A DNA stretch of 64,000 nt from UBA1563 sp037440065 (GCA_037440065.1 JBBIUV010000016.1:372001-436000), one strand, 5' to 3'; positions 17,954 to 27,324 are shown, counted from the first letter of the stretch. A program made the numbers and translations. Notes: generated by a model from the letters alone, not told the origin.

Positions 17954-19156
17954 TCAAATTGACTTTTTAATTTCATTTTCGGTAGCGTTGATATTAGCTA
18001 TGTTTTTCTCCCTAAATGCATTCACAGATTCGGTTACTTCCTGGAAACTTTTAACTTTTTTCAAATTGTCAATAAGTTCATCATAATGTTGCTGCGTAAA
18101 GAGAAGCCCTTTAAGTTTATGAATAATGTCCATGGTGTGAACCAGTTTTGCTTCTTTCACCATTTGATTTTGTGCGATGTACAGTTCATCATATGAGGTT
18201 TTAATTTTATCCAGTTGATTTTTTAATTCTTCACGAAGAAGAGAATTTTCAATAGCAATTCCGGTACTTACGGCCATCGCTCCCAAAAATTGCGCATCTT
18301 CCGGAGTAAATGTTCCTTGCTTTTTATTTAGAATTTGAAAAACTCCAATTACTTCTCCATTTATATTTGCCATCGGGACACATAAAATATTTCTTGTTCT
18401 ATATCCGGTGATCCTATCAACTTTCTGATTAAATTTAGGATGAGCGTAAGGATTATCAATAATCTGATATTCGTTTTTAAGAGCTACTTCTCCGGCAATG
18501 CCAGAATCAATCGGAATTCTAATTTCTTTCTGATGAATCCCAATTCCCGATTTTGACCATAGTTCCTTTTTCTGTTGATCTACGATAAAGAGTGTTGCGC
18601 GTTCGGCACTTAATGAATTTGCGGCGACCTCCACAATATGTTTAAGCATCTCATCGAAATTTTTTATACAGTTAATACTTTTGGAAATTTCAAATAAAAC
18701 TGAAAGTCTTTTGTTTTGAGAGACGATAGAATCAACCTGAGCTTGCGGTGCAACTGGTTGTTCAATTATTTCTTCAACGGAGGGCTGAACTGGTTTATCA
18801 AGAATTAATTTTACTTCGGATTGAAGTTTTTCAAATGTGAGGGGTTTCAAAATAAATCCGGCAATTTTGTTGCCGAATACGATATCTTTTGTATCGTAAA
18901 AAAATGAAGAAACGAGAAGAATCGGAACATTTGGAGCGGCTCCGCTTAAGAGATCAACAAATTCAATTTCAGTTAATACCGGATTTTGCACTTCGTCAAT
19001 TACTAAATCATACTTTCTTTCCATTAATAGGGCAAGATGATTTTTATGCTTTGGTTTTATAAGAATTTGGGCTTGAAATTCCGAGCCTAATGTTTGATAT
19101 ACTCCAGCAGTTTCACGGTTTTCAGAAAAAATAAGAATTGATAAAGTTCCGCTCAT
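17954..19156 (-). CDS. Receiver-like plus GAF domain signalling protein
   Basis: 400 residues in three parts. Residues 1-125 resemble a response-regulator receiver, with a closing LKPLTFEKL lysine motif, but the usual acidic pair at the start is replaced (IFSENRE) and the acceptor region reads YDLVIDEVQNP. A GAF domain covers about 155-310 (DEMLKHIVEVAANSLSAERA, GIAGEVALKNE, NILCVPM). A coiled-coil and helical tail follow. No kinase, cyclase or DNA-binding output domain is visible, so it may act through protein contacts. It lies 26 bases before the M1 peptidase. Phosphorylation competence is uncertain. Confidence 0.75.
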   Translation of the reverse strand: MSGTLSILIFSENRETAGVYQTLGSEFQAQILIKPKHKNHLALLMERKYDLVIDEVQNPVLTEIEFVDLLSGAAPNVPILLVSSFFYDTKDIVFGNKIAGFILKPLTFEKLQSEVKLILDKPVQPSVEEIIEQPVAPQAQVDSIVSQNKRLSVLFEISKSINCIKNFDEMLKHIVEVAANSLSAERATLFIVDQQKKELWSKSGIGIHQKEIRIPIDSGIAGEVALKNEYQIIDNPYAHPKFNQKVDRITGYRTRNILCVPMANINGEVIGVFQILNKKQGTFTPEDAQFLGAMAVSTGIAIENSLLREELKNQLDKIKTSYDELYIAQNQMVKEAKLVHTMDIIHKLKGLLFTQQHYDELIDNLKKVKSFQEVTESVNAFREKNIANINATENEIKKSI

Positions 19157-19221
19157 ACTATTCCTTTCATGTGATAGAAACTTAGAAACTTCTTAATGAT
19201 TTTCAAAGACTTTGCAAAAAT

Positions 19222-20994
19222 TTATTCTGCATGAACAAAATTATTAATTTCAAAATAAGATTCACTCGGCGCTGTCGTTCGCATGATGCCTTTTTCCATT
19301 TTGGTGAATAATTCACTTTTGGAAGAGTATTCTTTTAGATAATAAATCCGCACAGAATTCCGGTGTTGTACAATCCAATTCAAGGTGATTTTAATTTTTT
19401 CAAGATCTTCTTCATTTGGTATAAAATCAAGTTGAGATGTTCTCTCGAAATAATCATCCAAGGCATGATCAAAATTTATTTCATCGTTGACGAAATAATC
19501 TTTTATAAAAAGTTTTCCTTCCAGCAAAAGGAAGTAATCTTTTTGCCCTTCAAATCCGGTTATTTCAAAAAGAACATTTGCAGCGTTGATAGGTTCGGCA
19601 AGCAGAGAAGATTTATGAATCTGTGAAAGCACTAGTGAAATTAATTCCTTCACTTCAGCAGCTTTTTCAAAACGAAGCTGATCTGAATAGCTTTTCATTT
19701 TTGAAACCAAACGATTTACAGCAAATTGATTTTTCCCGTACAGAAATTCGTACACATTTTTAATTTCATCTTCATAAGATTGATTTATCTCAGCTACGCA
19801 TGGAGCCGTGCAGCGTTCTATATCGGCAAGAAAGCATCTTCGCCTCTTTTTAAAATCCTTTTCTTCACATTCACGCAGAAGAAAAATTTTATCAATCATC
19901 TCCAGTACTTGCTGGGCAAGTTTTCTTGAGATGAACATGCCGAAGTAATCGTTCCCGTCAAAAGAGAATTTGTTTGTCAATTCAACTTTGGGAGCTTTGT
20001 GTGTTAGTAAGAACCTCAAAAAATATTTATTGTGATACTGCTTCAGCATCACGTTCATTTTGGGATTTACTTTTTTAATTAATTCCGCTTCTGCTAGTAA
20101 AGCAGTTAATTCCGTTTTGGTTGTAATTGTTTTGAACTTGTGCGCAGTGGTTAGAATTTTTTTACTCTTCCGGGCTGAAGTTGGAGCTAAATATGACTTG
20201 ATTCTATCTCTAAGTGATTTTGCTTTGCCAATATAAATTATTTCTTCTTTCTTATTTAAAAAGAAATAAACGCCAGGAGATTTTGGAAGTGACAAAAACG
20301 CGTCGGCAAGATTTTTTTTTATCGGAACTTTCGGTTTTATTTTTGCAGATTGATATTGATAATTGATGAAGTCCTGTACGGTTTGAAATCCTTCTGAAGC
20401 TTTCAATTGTTCAACTAAACGGTGGAGAATTTTTGCTGTTACTTCCGCATCAGCATAAGCGCGATGAGCATCTTCATTTTTAAGATGGAGATAATTTGCT
20501 AGATTTCCGAGGGAACGACTTTTAAGATTGGGCAACATTCTTCTTGCTAAACGGAGCGTGCAAAGTTGCAGCGGTTGGTAATTATCAACACCGCAAACAT
20601 TAAATTCTTTCCGCAGAAAACTTAGATCGAAAGCTAAATTATGCCCAACTAAGACGGAATCTTCTAAAAAATCTTTTAACGGTTTAACAAGGTCTTCAAA
20701 AAAAGGAGCATCGTAAACGTCTTCATTCGAAATTCCGGTGAATTGTGTAATAAAAGGGGGAATCGATCTTCCCGGATTGATAAAAGAATTGTAACGGTCG
20801 ATTACTTTAAAGTTTTTAATTTTTACAAGACCTATTTCAATTATATTATTATTCGCAGTACCCAATCCTGTTGTTTCAACGTCAACCACGGAAAACTCGG
20901 CTTCTTCAATAGGAAGATGTAATATTTCAGTATTCAGCATACAAAACCGGAGAAATCTCTCATTTCTTTTCATTGTAGAAACTTGCCGTGGCAT
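19222..20994 (-). CDS. DEDDh exonuclease fused to UvrC-like GIY-YIG nuclease half
   Basis: 590 residues. Residues about 33-195 are a DnaQ/PolC-type 3'-5' exonuclease with the DEDDh set: Asp38 and Glu40 in VVDVETTG, Asp123 in NLAFD, His177 and Asp182. Residues 235-320 are a GIY-YIG domain (GVYFF 241, YIGKAKSLRDRI 254-265, Glu304). This is followed by UvrC-type sequence (YFGMFISRK, CFLADIERCTAPC) and a UVR-like helical pair. The RNase H-like C-terminal nuclease half of UvrC is absent. Such fusions are known in other bacteria and are thought to act in DNA repair. The start is uncertain: ATG codons also occur at codons 8 and 19, with no clear ribosome site at any. Confidence 0.88.
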   Translation of the reverse strand: MPRQVSTMKRNERFLRFCMLNTEILHLPIEEAEFSVVDVETTGLGTANNNIIEIGLVKIKNFKVIDRYNSFINPGRSIPPFITQFTGISNEDVYDAPFFEDLVKPLKDFLEDSVLVGHNLAFDLSFLRKEFNVCGVDNYQPLQLCTLRLARRMLPNLKSRSLGNLANYLHLKNEDAHRAYADAEVTAKILHRLVEQLKASEGFQTVQDFINYQYQSAKIKPKVPIKKNLADAFLSLPKSPGVYFFLNKKEEIIYIGKAKSLRDRIKSYLAPTSARKSKKILTTAHKFKTITTKTELTALLAEAELIKKVNPKMNVMLKQYHNKYFLRFLLTHKAPKVELTNKFSFDGNDYFGMFISRKLAQQVLEMIDKIFLLRECEEKDFKKRRRCFLADIERCTAPCVAEINQSYEDEIKNVYEFLYGKNQFAVNRLVSKMKSYSDQLRFEKAAEVKELISLVLSQIHKSSLLAEPINAANVLFEITGFEGQKDYFLLLEGKLFIKDYFVNDEINFDHALDDYFERTSQLDFIPNEEDLEKIKITLNWIVQHRNSVRIYYLKEYSSKSELFTKMEKGIMRTTAPSESYFEINNFVHAE

Positions 20995-21039
20995 GTCTCT
21001 ACTTATTTAGTTATATTTTCTTTACAAATTTAGAAGAAT

Positions 21040-21852
21040 ATGGAATTAATTAATATACTTTTTATCGGCGATATTATTGGTAAACCGGGATTAACCTTCG
21101 TGCAAACTTGGCTTCCGGGGATGATCCAAAAATACAAAGCCGACGTGGTTATTGCTAATGGTGAGAATGTTGCCGACGGAAAGGGTATTCTGCCGAAGGA
21201 TGGTGAAATATTATTTAATCTTGGCGTTCACGCTATCACCGGTGGAAATCATACATGGGACAAACATCAAACTCAAGAATATTTGAAAAATGAACCGAGA
21301 GTGCTTAGACCTCTTAACTACCCCAAAGGTACACACGGCAACGGTTACGTGATCGTTGAATCAAAAAGGGGAAAAGTCGCTGTGATAAATCTGCAAGGTA
21401 GATCGTATATGGCAACAATTGATTGTCCTTTTCGTTCTGCCGATTGGATACTTTCGCGAATTAAATCAGAAACCAAAATTATTTTTGTCGATTTCCATGC
21501 TGAAGCAACAGCAGAAAAAGCTGCTCTCGCAACTTATTTGGATGGAAAGATAAGTGCCATTGTTGGGACACATACACACGTACAAACAAGTGATGAGAGA
21601 ATTTTTCCAAATGGAACGGGATTTATTACAGATGTTGGAATGACCGGTCCTTATGATTCAGTTATCGGAATGAAAAGTCAGGCAGCGATTAACCGTTTCA
21701 TCTATCAAACTCCGCAAAAATATGAGACCGCAGAAAATAATGTGCATCTCTGCGGAGTGCTGGTAAAGGTTGATGCCGCTACCGGAAAAACCGTTGGCAT
21801 AGAAAGAATTTTATTTCCGGAATTTCAAACCACAATGAGTGAACAGATATGA
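21040..21852 (+). CDS. YmdB-like metallophosphoesterase (TIGR00282)
   Basis: 270 residues. Metal-binding motifs of the family are clear: FIGDIIGKPG, IANGENVADGKG, TGGNHTWDK, FHAEATAEK and VGTHTHVQTSDE. B. subtilis YmdB hydrolyses 2',3'-cyclic AMP and influences biofilm formation; the same chemistry is likely here. It is the first gene of a plus-strand run and overlaps folD by 4 bases (ATGA). It is divergent from the DnaQ-UvrC gene with 45 bases between starts, so a compact divergent promoter is expected. Confidence 0.92.
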   Translation: MELINILFIGDIIGKPGLTFVQTWLPGMIQKYKADVVIANGENVADGKGILPKDGEILFNLGVHAITGGNHTWDKHQTQEYLKNEPRVLRPLNYPKGTHGNGYVIVESKRGKVAVINLQGRSYMATIDCPFRSADWILSRIKSETKIIFVDFHAEATAEKAALATYLDGKISAIVGTHTHVQTSDERIFPNGTGFITDVGMTGPYDSVIGMKSQAAINRFIYQTPQKYETAENNVHLCGVLVKVDAATGKTVGIERILFPEFQTTMSEQI

Positions 21853-22727
21853 TTTTGATAGATGGCAAAAAGGTTTCTTCCGATATTCGACTTGAATTAA
21901 AAGAAGAAGTTGATAAATTAAAAGCAGAAGGGAAGAGAGTTCCCGGTTTGGTTACAATTCTTGTTGGTGAAAATCCCGCTTCAAAATCTTATGTTGGTAG
22001 TAAAGCTAGAGCGTGTGAAGAGATCGGATTTCTTTCCAAAATTGAAAAACTGCCGGAAACAACTACCGAAGAAGAATTATTGAGTATTGTACAAAGTTAT
22101 AACGCAAATCCCGATTTTCATGGGATTCTTGTACAACTCCCAATTCCAAAACATATTAACGAGTCAAAAATTATTGACGCCATAGCACCTGAAAAAGATG
22201 TAGACGGATTTCATCCGATAAGCGTTGGGAATTTAGTTATTGGAAACGATACCTTTTTTCCTTGCACACCGGCTGGCATTCAAGAGTTGTTAAAGCGATA
22301 TAAAATTGAGACAAAGGGAAAACATGTTGTCATCGTTGGTCGCAGTAATATTGTCGGTAAACCGATCGCTAATATTATGTTGCAGAAAAAAGAATTCGCC
22401 AATGCGATAGTAACAGTTTGTCATTCAGCCGCTGCCGATTTGAAAAAATATACTTTGTCGGCAGATATATTAATTGCGGCAATCGGCGTTCCAAATTTTA
22501 TTCAAGCCGATATGGTTACTGAAGGTACAGCGATTATCGATGTTGGAATAAATCGTGTTGAAGATGTATCTCAGCCAAAAGGTTACAAAATAGTTGGTGA
22601 TGTTGATTTTGAAAATGTTGCGCCGAAATCATCTTTTATTACTCCCGTTCCCGGCGGTGTTGGCCCAATGACCATAGCTATGTTATTACTAAATACATTT
22701 AAAGCATATTTAAAATCCGGTAAATAA
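21849..22727 (+). CDS. folD: Bifunctional methylenetetrahydrofolate dehydrogenase/cyclohydrolase
   Basis: 292 residues, normal length. Motifs include VTILVGENPASKSYVGSKAR, the active-site lysine in the YVGSK stretch, HGILVQLPIPKH, PEKDVDGFHP, FFPCTPAGI and VVIVGRSNIVGKP. It interconverts methylene-, methenyl- and formyl-tetrahydrofolate with NADP. Its start overlaps the YmdB-like gene (ATGA) and its stop abuts deoC with no gap, so it is translationally linked at both ends. Confidence 0.97.
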   Translation: MILIDGKKVSSDIRLELKEEVDKLKAEGKRVPGLVTILVGENPASKSYVGSKARACEEIGFLSKIEKLPETTTEEELLSIVQSYNANPDFHGILVQLPIPKHINESKIIDAIAPEKDVDGFHPISVGNLVIGNDTFFPCTPAGIQELLKRYKIETKGKHVVIVGRSNIVGKPIANIMLQKKEFANAIVTVCHSAAADLKKYTLSADILIAAIGVPNFIQADMVTEGTAIIDVGINRVEDVSQPKGYKIVGDVDFENVAPKSSFITPVPGGVGPMTIAMLLLNTFKAYLKSGK

Positions 22728-23594
22728 ATGGACTCATCAAAAATTGAACGAATTGTTTCGCAAGTATTTTTAGAAAAATCATTGCGTGATTTTTATTGTC
22801 AAGGGGACACCTGCAAAGGTTGGGAAACAAACGTAATAACACAACCAAACGCGGTTAAAAATATTGTTAATGTTGGTGCTGAAAGAATATCTGCAGGACT
22901 TGGAGTAGGTGACCATCTTCCGGATCTTTCTTTAGCGCGTATGATTGACCACACCATGTTGAAACCCGAAGCAACTACCGATGAAATTACAAAACTTTGT
23001 AACGAAGCCAAGCAATATCACTTTGCTTCCGTATGTGTAAATCCTGGATTTGTGTCACTTTGTTCTTCATTGTTAAAAGGTACTGATGTTAAAGTCTGTA
23101 CAGTAATCGGATTTCCGTTAGGTGCAACCACCACAGAAGTTAAGCGGTTGGAAGCGGAACAAGCAATCGCGAACGGTGCAACTGAAATTGACATGGTTAT
23201 CAATGTTGGTCAATTGAAAAGTGGTAACTACGATTATGTTTTGAACGATGTGAATAAAGTTGTTCTAGCAGCGAAAGCACATCGTAATGTTTGCAAAGTA
23301 ATTTTAGAAACTGCTCTCTTAACAGACGAAGAAAAAGTTAAAGCATGTCTTATCTGCAAAAAAGCCGGAGCTGATTTTGTGAAAACTTCAACCGGATTTT
23401 CAAAAGGAGGCGCAACAGTTGGTGATATCGCGCTTATGAGAAAAATTGTTGGCTCCGCAATCGGAGTAAAAGCTTCAGGCGGAATTCGTTCCAAAGAAGA
23501 TGCCGAAGCAATGATCGCAAGTGGTGCGGACAGAATTGGTGCCAGCGCAAGTGTGAAAATTGTTATGGGTGAGAAAAGCGAGTCTTCATACTAA
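22728..23594 (+). CDS. deoC: Deoxyribose-phosphate aldolase with N-terminal extension
   Basis: 288 residues; the aldolase core starts near residue 66 (LARMIDHTMLKPEATTDEI). The Schiff-base lysine lies in FVKTSTGFSKGGAT, and the second catalytic lysine in GVKASGGIRSKEDA. It cleaves deoxyribose 5-phosphate into glyceraldehyde 3-phosphate and acetaldehyde. The first 65 residues are an extension with a helical start, two cysteines (CQGDTC) and VNVGAERISAGLGVG, a form I recognise from a subset of bacterial DeoC proteins; its role is unknown. It follows folD directly and is followed by a 75-residue gene with no gap. Confidence 0.93.
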   Translation: MDSSKIERIVSQVFLEKSLRDFYCQGDTCKGWETNVITQPNAVKNIVNVGAERISAGLGVGDHLPDLSLARMIDHTMLKPEATTDEITKLCNEAKQYHFASVCVNPGFVSLCSSLLKGTDVKVCTVIGFPLGATTTEVKRLEAEQAIANGATEIDMVINVGQLKSGNYDYVLNDVNKVVLAAKAHRNVCKVILETALLTDEEKVKACLICKKAGADFVKTSTGFSKGGATVGDIALMRKIVGSAIGVKASGGIRSKEDAEAMIASGADRIGASASVKIVMGEKSESSY

Positions 23595-23822
23595 ATGGTT
23601 TTAGATATTATTATTTCAAAAGCGCTTGACGGATATTCTGCAGCCATACCATCCATAAACGGATGCGAAACCTGGGCTCCCAAAGAAGATGAAGCAGTTG
23701 AAAAAATTGTGTCGTTGGCAAGATATTATTTAAAATTAGATGATAACCACAGAATTTTAGTTGACAAGGCTGGAAGAAGCGCATGTCAGTCAATTTATAA
23801 ATTAGTATTCCATAAGAATTGA
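23595..23822 (+). CDS. Small HicB-like protein
   Basis: 75 residues starting with ATG directly after the deoC stop. The segment KALDGYSAAIPSINGCETWAP followed by DEAVEKI resembles the partial RNase H-like fold of HicB-type proteins (substrate-like Y-A-P-G-C-T order). No DNA-binding tail and no HicA toxin gene are seen next to it, so a toxin-antitoxin role is not supported. It overlaps the methyltransferase gene by 4 bases and is probably translated from the same message. Confidence 0.6.
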   Translation: MVLDIIISKALDGYSAAIPSINGCETWAPKEDEAVEKIVSLARYYLKLDDNHRILVDKAGRSACQSIYKLVFHKN

Positions 23823-24412
23823 GAAAACAAATTACAGAACGACGGAAAGAAAAGATCATCGCCGTTGCTTCTGCCCGGCAGGATTCACTACGTCTTGTCC
23901 TTGAAAATGTTCACGATCCACACAATGTTAGTGCCGTTTTCCGCTCGTGTGATGCGGTTGGAGTTCCAAAAGTCTCTCTCATTTATAATATTGAAAAGTA
24001 TCCCAAAATTGGAAGCAAATCTTCTGCATCGGCTTTTAAATGGGTTGAAAAAGAAAAATTTGCTGAGGTCAAAAGCTGTTATGATCATCTAAGAGAAGAA
24101 GGATTTACCATTCTCGCTTCATCGTTAAATGGGAATCCGAAAAACCTTTATGAATTTGATCTCACCCAAAAAGTCGCACTCGTTTTCGGGAATGAGCATC
24201 GTGGTATTTCTGAGGAAGCAGAAAATCTTGCAGACGAAATATTTTACATCCCAATGCAAGGAATGGTGCAAAGTCTAAATATTTCAGTAGCAGCAGCCGT
24301 AACTTTGTATGAGGCAATGCGACAAAGAATACATCATGGATTTTATGATTCAAAAAAAGAAAAATCTGAATTATTAGAACAACGAATTAACGAATGGTTA
24401 ACGAAAAAGTAA
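23819..24412 (+). CDS. TrmH-family (SpoU) tRNA 2'-O-methyltransferase
   Basis: 197 residues from a TTG codon that overlaps the previous stop (TTGA). The three SPOUT motifs are present: ENVHDPHNVSAVFRSCDAVG, VALVFGNEHRGIS and IPMQGMVQSLNISVAAAVTLYE. These match TrmH, which methylates the ribose of G18 in tRNA. The short N-terminus and absence of an L30e-like domain agree with TrmH rather than RlmB. It shares one base with aroA downstream. Target assignment to G18 is inferred from family. Confidence 0.88.
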   Translation: MRKQITERRKEKIIAVASARQDSLRLVLENVHDPHNVSAVFRSCDAVGVPKVSLIYNIEKYPKIGSKSSASAFKWVEKEKFAEVKSCYDHLREEGFTILASSLNGNPKNLYEFDLTQKVALVFGNEHRGISEEAENLADEIFYIPMQGMVQSLNISVAAAVTLYEAMRQRIHHGFYDSKKEKSELLEQRINEWLTKK

Positions 24413-25692
24413 TGACACAAACATTTAATAAAATTCAATCCGTGAAAGGTGAACTCGCTTTACCTGGCGATAAATCAATTTCACATCGCGCGGTAATCTT
24501 TTCGTGCATGGCAAAAGGTGTTTCTGAAATTGAAAATTTATCGAATGGAGAAGACGTACGTTCAACATTAAAATGCTTTTCTGAACTTGGCGTTACAAGC
24601 AAATGGGAAAATGAAAAACTGATTATTGAAGGAAAAGGATTTAAAAATTTCAAAACTCCTGTGAATGCTTTGGATGCTGGTAATTCTGGCACTACTGCAA
24701 GATTACTTTCCGGATTTCTTTCCGCGCAACCGTTTGAGTCAACAATGATTGGAGACGAATCTCTTTCTCAACGACCTATGAAACGGGTGATCGAACCCCT
24801 TTCTCTTATGGGCGCTAAGTTTTCTGCGACCGAAAAACTAACGCTTCCATTAACGGTGCATCCGCCGGTTAAGTTAAATCCAATAACTTATGAAATGCCC
24901 GTAGCAAGTGCGCAGGTTAAAAGTTCTTTGTTACTCGCTGGACTTCATCTGGAAGAAGAAACTTGCGTGATAGAATCAGAACAAACCCGCAATCATACAG
25001 AAGTAATGCTTGGATTACGTGTTGAAGAGCGAGAAGGGAAGAGGTTTATATATTCTTCACAAAAGAATTATCCTTCTGCTCAAAATTATTTTGTTCCATC
25101 AGATATATCCTCTGCTGCATTTTTTATAGTTTTAACTCTGCTTGCAAGAAATTCGGAGACGATTCTTCATCATGTTTCTTCAAATGAAACGCGCACCGGG
25201 ATTATTACGGTGCTGAAAAAAATGGGAGCCCAAATTGAAATCGCTAATCGGCAATCATCAAACAATGAGTTATTTGGTGATTTGATTGTGCGAAGCAGTG
25301 AATTGCATTCAATCGAAATTTCTAAAGAAATAATTCCAAACATTATTGATGAAATCCCAATTTTATCAGCTGCCTCTGTTTTTGGAACAGGAAAGTTTGA
25401 AATTAGAAATGCATCAGAATTGCGTGTAAAAGAATCAGATAGAATCTCCGCATTAGTTCATAACTACAAATTACTTGGTTTGGATGTTGAAGAATTTGCG
25501 GATGGTTTTTCGATAAGTGGAACAATACAAAATGAAAATCCAGTATTCGAAAGTTTTAACGATCACCGCATTGCAATGGCATTTGCAATCCTCTCATTGT
25601 TCTTAAAGAATGGGGGAAGTATTTCCAATTTTGATTGTGTAAAAATCTCTAACCCTCAGTTTTTAGAGCAAGTGAACTCACTCATCCGATAG
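24412..25692 (+). CDS. aroA: 3-phosphoshikimate 1-carboxyvinyltransferase (EPSP synthase)
   Basis: 426 residues from the ATG at 24412, which overlaps the previous stop by one base (TAATG). An ATG at 24394 would give a 19-base overlap and six extra residues without a ribosome site. Family motifs: LPGDKSISHRAVIFSCMAKG, LDAGNSGTTARLLSG, GDESLSQRPMKRVIEPL, and near the end RVKESDRISAL and FNDHRIAMAFAIL. It makes EPSP from shikimate 3-phosphate and PEP in aromatic synthesis. It closes the plus-strand run and is convergent with bshC 6 bases away. Confidence 0.97.
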   Translation: MTQTFNKIQSVKGELALPGDKSISHRAVIFSCMAKGVSEIENLSNGEDVRSTLKCFSELGVTSKWENEKLIIEGKGFKNFKTPVNALDAGNSGTTARLLSGFLSAQPFESTMIGDESLSQRPMKRVIEPLSLMGAKFSATEKLTLPLTVHPPVKLNPITYEMPVASAQVKSSLLLAGLHLEEETCVIESEQTRNHTEVMLGLRVEEREGKRFIYSSQKNYPSAQNYFVPSDISSAAFFIVLTLLARNSETILHHVSSNETRTGIITVLKKMGAQIEIANRQSSNNELFGDLIVRSSELHSIEISKEIIPNIIDEIPILSAASVFGTGKFEIRNASELRVKESDRISALVHNYKLLGLDVEEFADGFSISGTIQNENPVFESFNDHRIAMAFAILSLFLKNGGSISNFDCVKISNPQFLEQVNSLIR

Positions 25693-25698
25693 AAATAT

Positions 25699-27324
25699 TT
25701 ATAAATTGATCACCTGGTGTTCAAACTTGTTGATGGCTAATTCTTCAAATAAGATTTTGATAAAATCTTTTCCGTACTTGTTAGCAAAGTAGTAATAATT
25801 TATTTCTCGTTCTTGCAAGTTCGCATTAGGAAATACGGCTAACGAAGTTTTTGCAGTTTGCCGGATCGCAGTTTCATATTTCCGTTTCTGTGCTTCGTTT
25901 GCTTTTCCTTTAAACTCATTTAAAGTATTTATCATTTTTAGTTTGTATCTGTCAGCTGCATCACCGATCGTTTTATCAAGTATCAGAAGCTTTTCTTTCA
26001 ATCCGTCAATTGCTTTTTCCAATTCCTTTTGTGTTTGAGCAAAGTCTGCTTCGGTATCGTATTCCGATAAATTATTTATCACTTTTTCAGCAATCTTATC
26101 TGCGTTTAAGAAAAAATCGGTGAGGGAAAGTTGATACTTATCAAAAACTGTCTGAACACCTTTTTCGATTATTGTTGCCGCTGAGCGGGGATAAATAATC
26201 GGCGCTGGAATCTGAAATTCTTCATACAATGGTAAAACTTGCGAAAAATAACTTACTTCACTTGGTCCGCCGACGTAAAAAGCAGTTTGGAAAAGATAAT
26301 CTTGACAAATAGGTCGTAGAATAACATTAGGTGAAAAAAGTTCGGGTGAATCGGTTATTAATTTTAACAACTCTTCTTGATTAAATTTTACCCTTTTGTT
26401 TTTTAATCTAAAGTTTTCATCAACAGGTTCAATCGCATAGCGACCTTTTTCATAATTCATGAACAAGTTTATCGGGCGGATTTTTACTTGTGCATGATAG
26501 GTTTCTTCCAGCGCCGCACTTCGGAGAATTAATTTTTCCGAGTGTTGCCGGTAGTTGAGCAGTTCTTCTTGAAAAATTGGTTTAAGAAGTTTTTTAATTT
26601 CTTTTTGTTGCGGATCGAATATGATCAAACCATATTGATCAAAATAATTGTAGATTAGTTGACGAAAAGCTTCCTTGAACGATTTACCTTCCTTATAAAT
26701 TTCTTTTAGTTCAGAAATAATTGAATCCGTAAATTCAGTTTTACGTAGATTTTTGTGCACATGACCTAAAAAGGAATTAATTCCTTCAGTAAAAATAAGT
26801 TCACCAATACTTCCACGGAATTCTCCTTCGGGGAGTGAATCTTCGTATACAATGGTTGCTAAATTATTTTCTTCATTAATTATAGTTACAGAATTTACTT
26901 CATTAAAATCGTGGTCATCTCCTTCAAGCCAGAAAACTGGTACGAAGTTAAACTCATCGTAACGCTCGTTAAGGTGTTGAGCTAATTTTATTGCTGTGAT
27001 CGTTTTATAAATAGTATAGAGAGGTCCGCCCATTACGCCCAATTGTTGCCCTGTAAAGACCGTTAGCGTGTTTGGCTCCTTAAGTAAACTTAGATTTTTT
27101 TGTGTCTTAGATGAAATCGGAAAAGTGCTATATTGTTCTGCAATTAGTTCGGGAAGTTTAAAAAGAAGAGGATTTTGCTCTTTTGTTATATTTCGAAAAT
27201 GATCGTTATAAAAATCTTTATTCCGAAAATCGGTGGCGTAAAAATCTTTAACGTTGTTAAATTCATAAACATAATCTAAAAAAAGATTTTGATGTCCTGG
27301 TATATCCGAAAAATTAATAAACAT
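25699..27324 (-). CDS. bshC: Bacillithiol biosynthesis cysteine-adding enzyme BshC
   Basis: 541 residues, the usual length. Diagnostic stretches are VFTGQQLGVMGGPLYTIYKT, AIKLAQHLNE, FVPVFWLEGDDHDFNEVNSV and LYEEFQIPAPIIYPRSAATI, with a long coiled-coil toward the C-terminus. BshC joins cysteine to GlcN-malate in the last step of bacillithiol synthesis, the low-molecular-weight thiol of Bacillota and many Bacteroidota. BshA and BshB genes are not in the window unless the deacetylase or glycosyltransferases nearby serve, which their sequences do not suggest. A 160-base divergent gap separates it from the envelope operon. Confidence 0.95.
   Translation of the reverse strand: MFINFSDIPGHQNLFLDYVYEFNNVKDFYATDFRNKDFYNDHFRNITKEQNPLLFKLPELIAEQYSTFPISSKTQKNLSLLKEPNTLTVFTGQQLGVMGGPLYTIYKTITAIKLAQHLNERYDEFNFVPVFWLEGDDHDFNEVNSVTIINEENNLATIVYEDSLPEGEFRGSIGELIFTEGINSFLGHVHKNLRKTEFTDSIISELKEIYKEGKSFKEAFRQLIYNYFDQYGLIIFDPQQKEIKKLLKPIFQEELLNYRQHSEKLILRSAALEETYHAQVKIRPINLFMNYEKGRYAIEPVDENFRLKNKRVKFNQEELLKLITDSPELFSPNVILRPICQDYLFQTAFYVGGPSEVSYFSQVLPLYEEFQIPAPIIYPRSAATIIEKGVQTVFDKYQLSLTDFFLNADKIAEKVINNLSEYDTEADFAQTQKELEKAIDGLKEKLLILDKTIGDAADRYKLKMINTLNEFKGKANEAQKRKYETAIRQTAKTSLAVFPNANLQEREINYYYFANKYGKDFIKILFEELAINKFEHQVINL

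Noticed and set aside
22728..23594. Bacterial microcompartment locus signalled by the DeoC extension
   Set aside because: No shell protein gene is in the window, and this kind of extension also occurs in ordinary DeoC proteins.
23595..23822. HicAB toxin-antitoxin system
   Set aside because: Only a HicB-like fragment is present; no HicA partner or DNA-binding tail, and the gene is embedded in a metabolic run.
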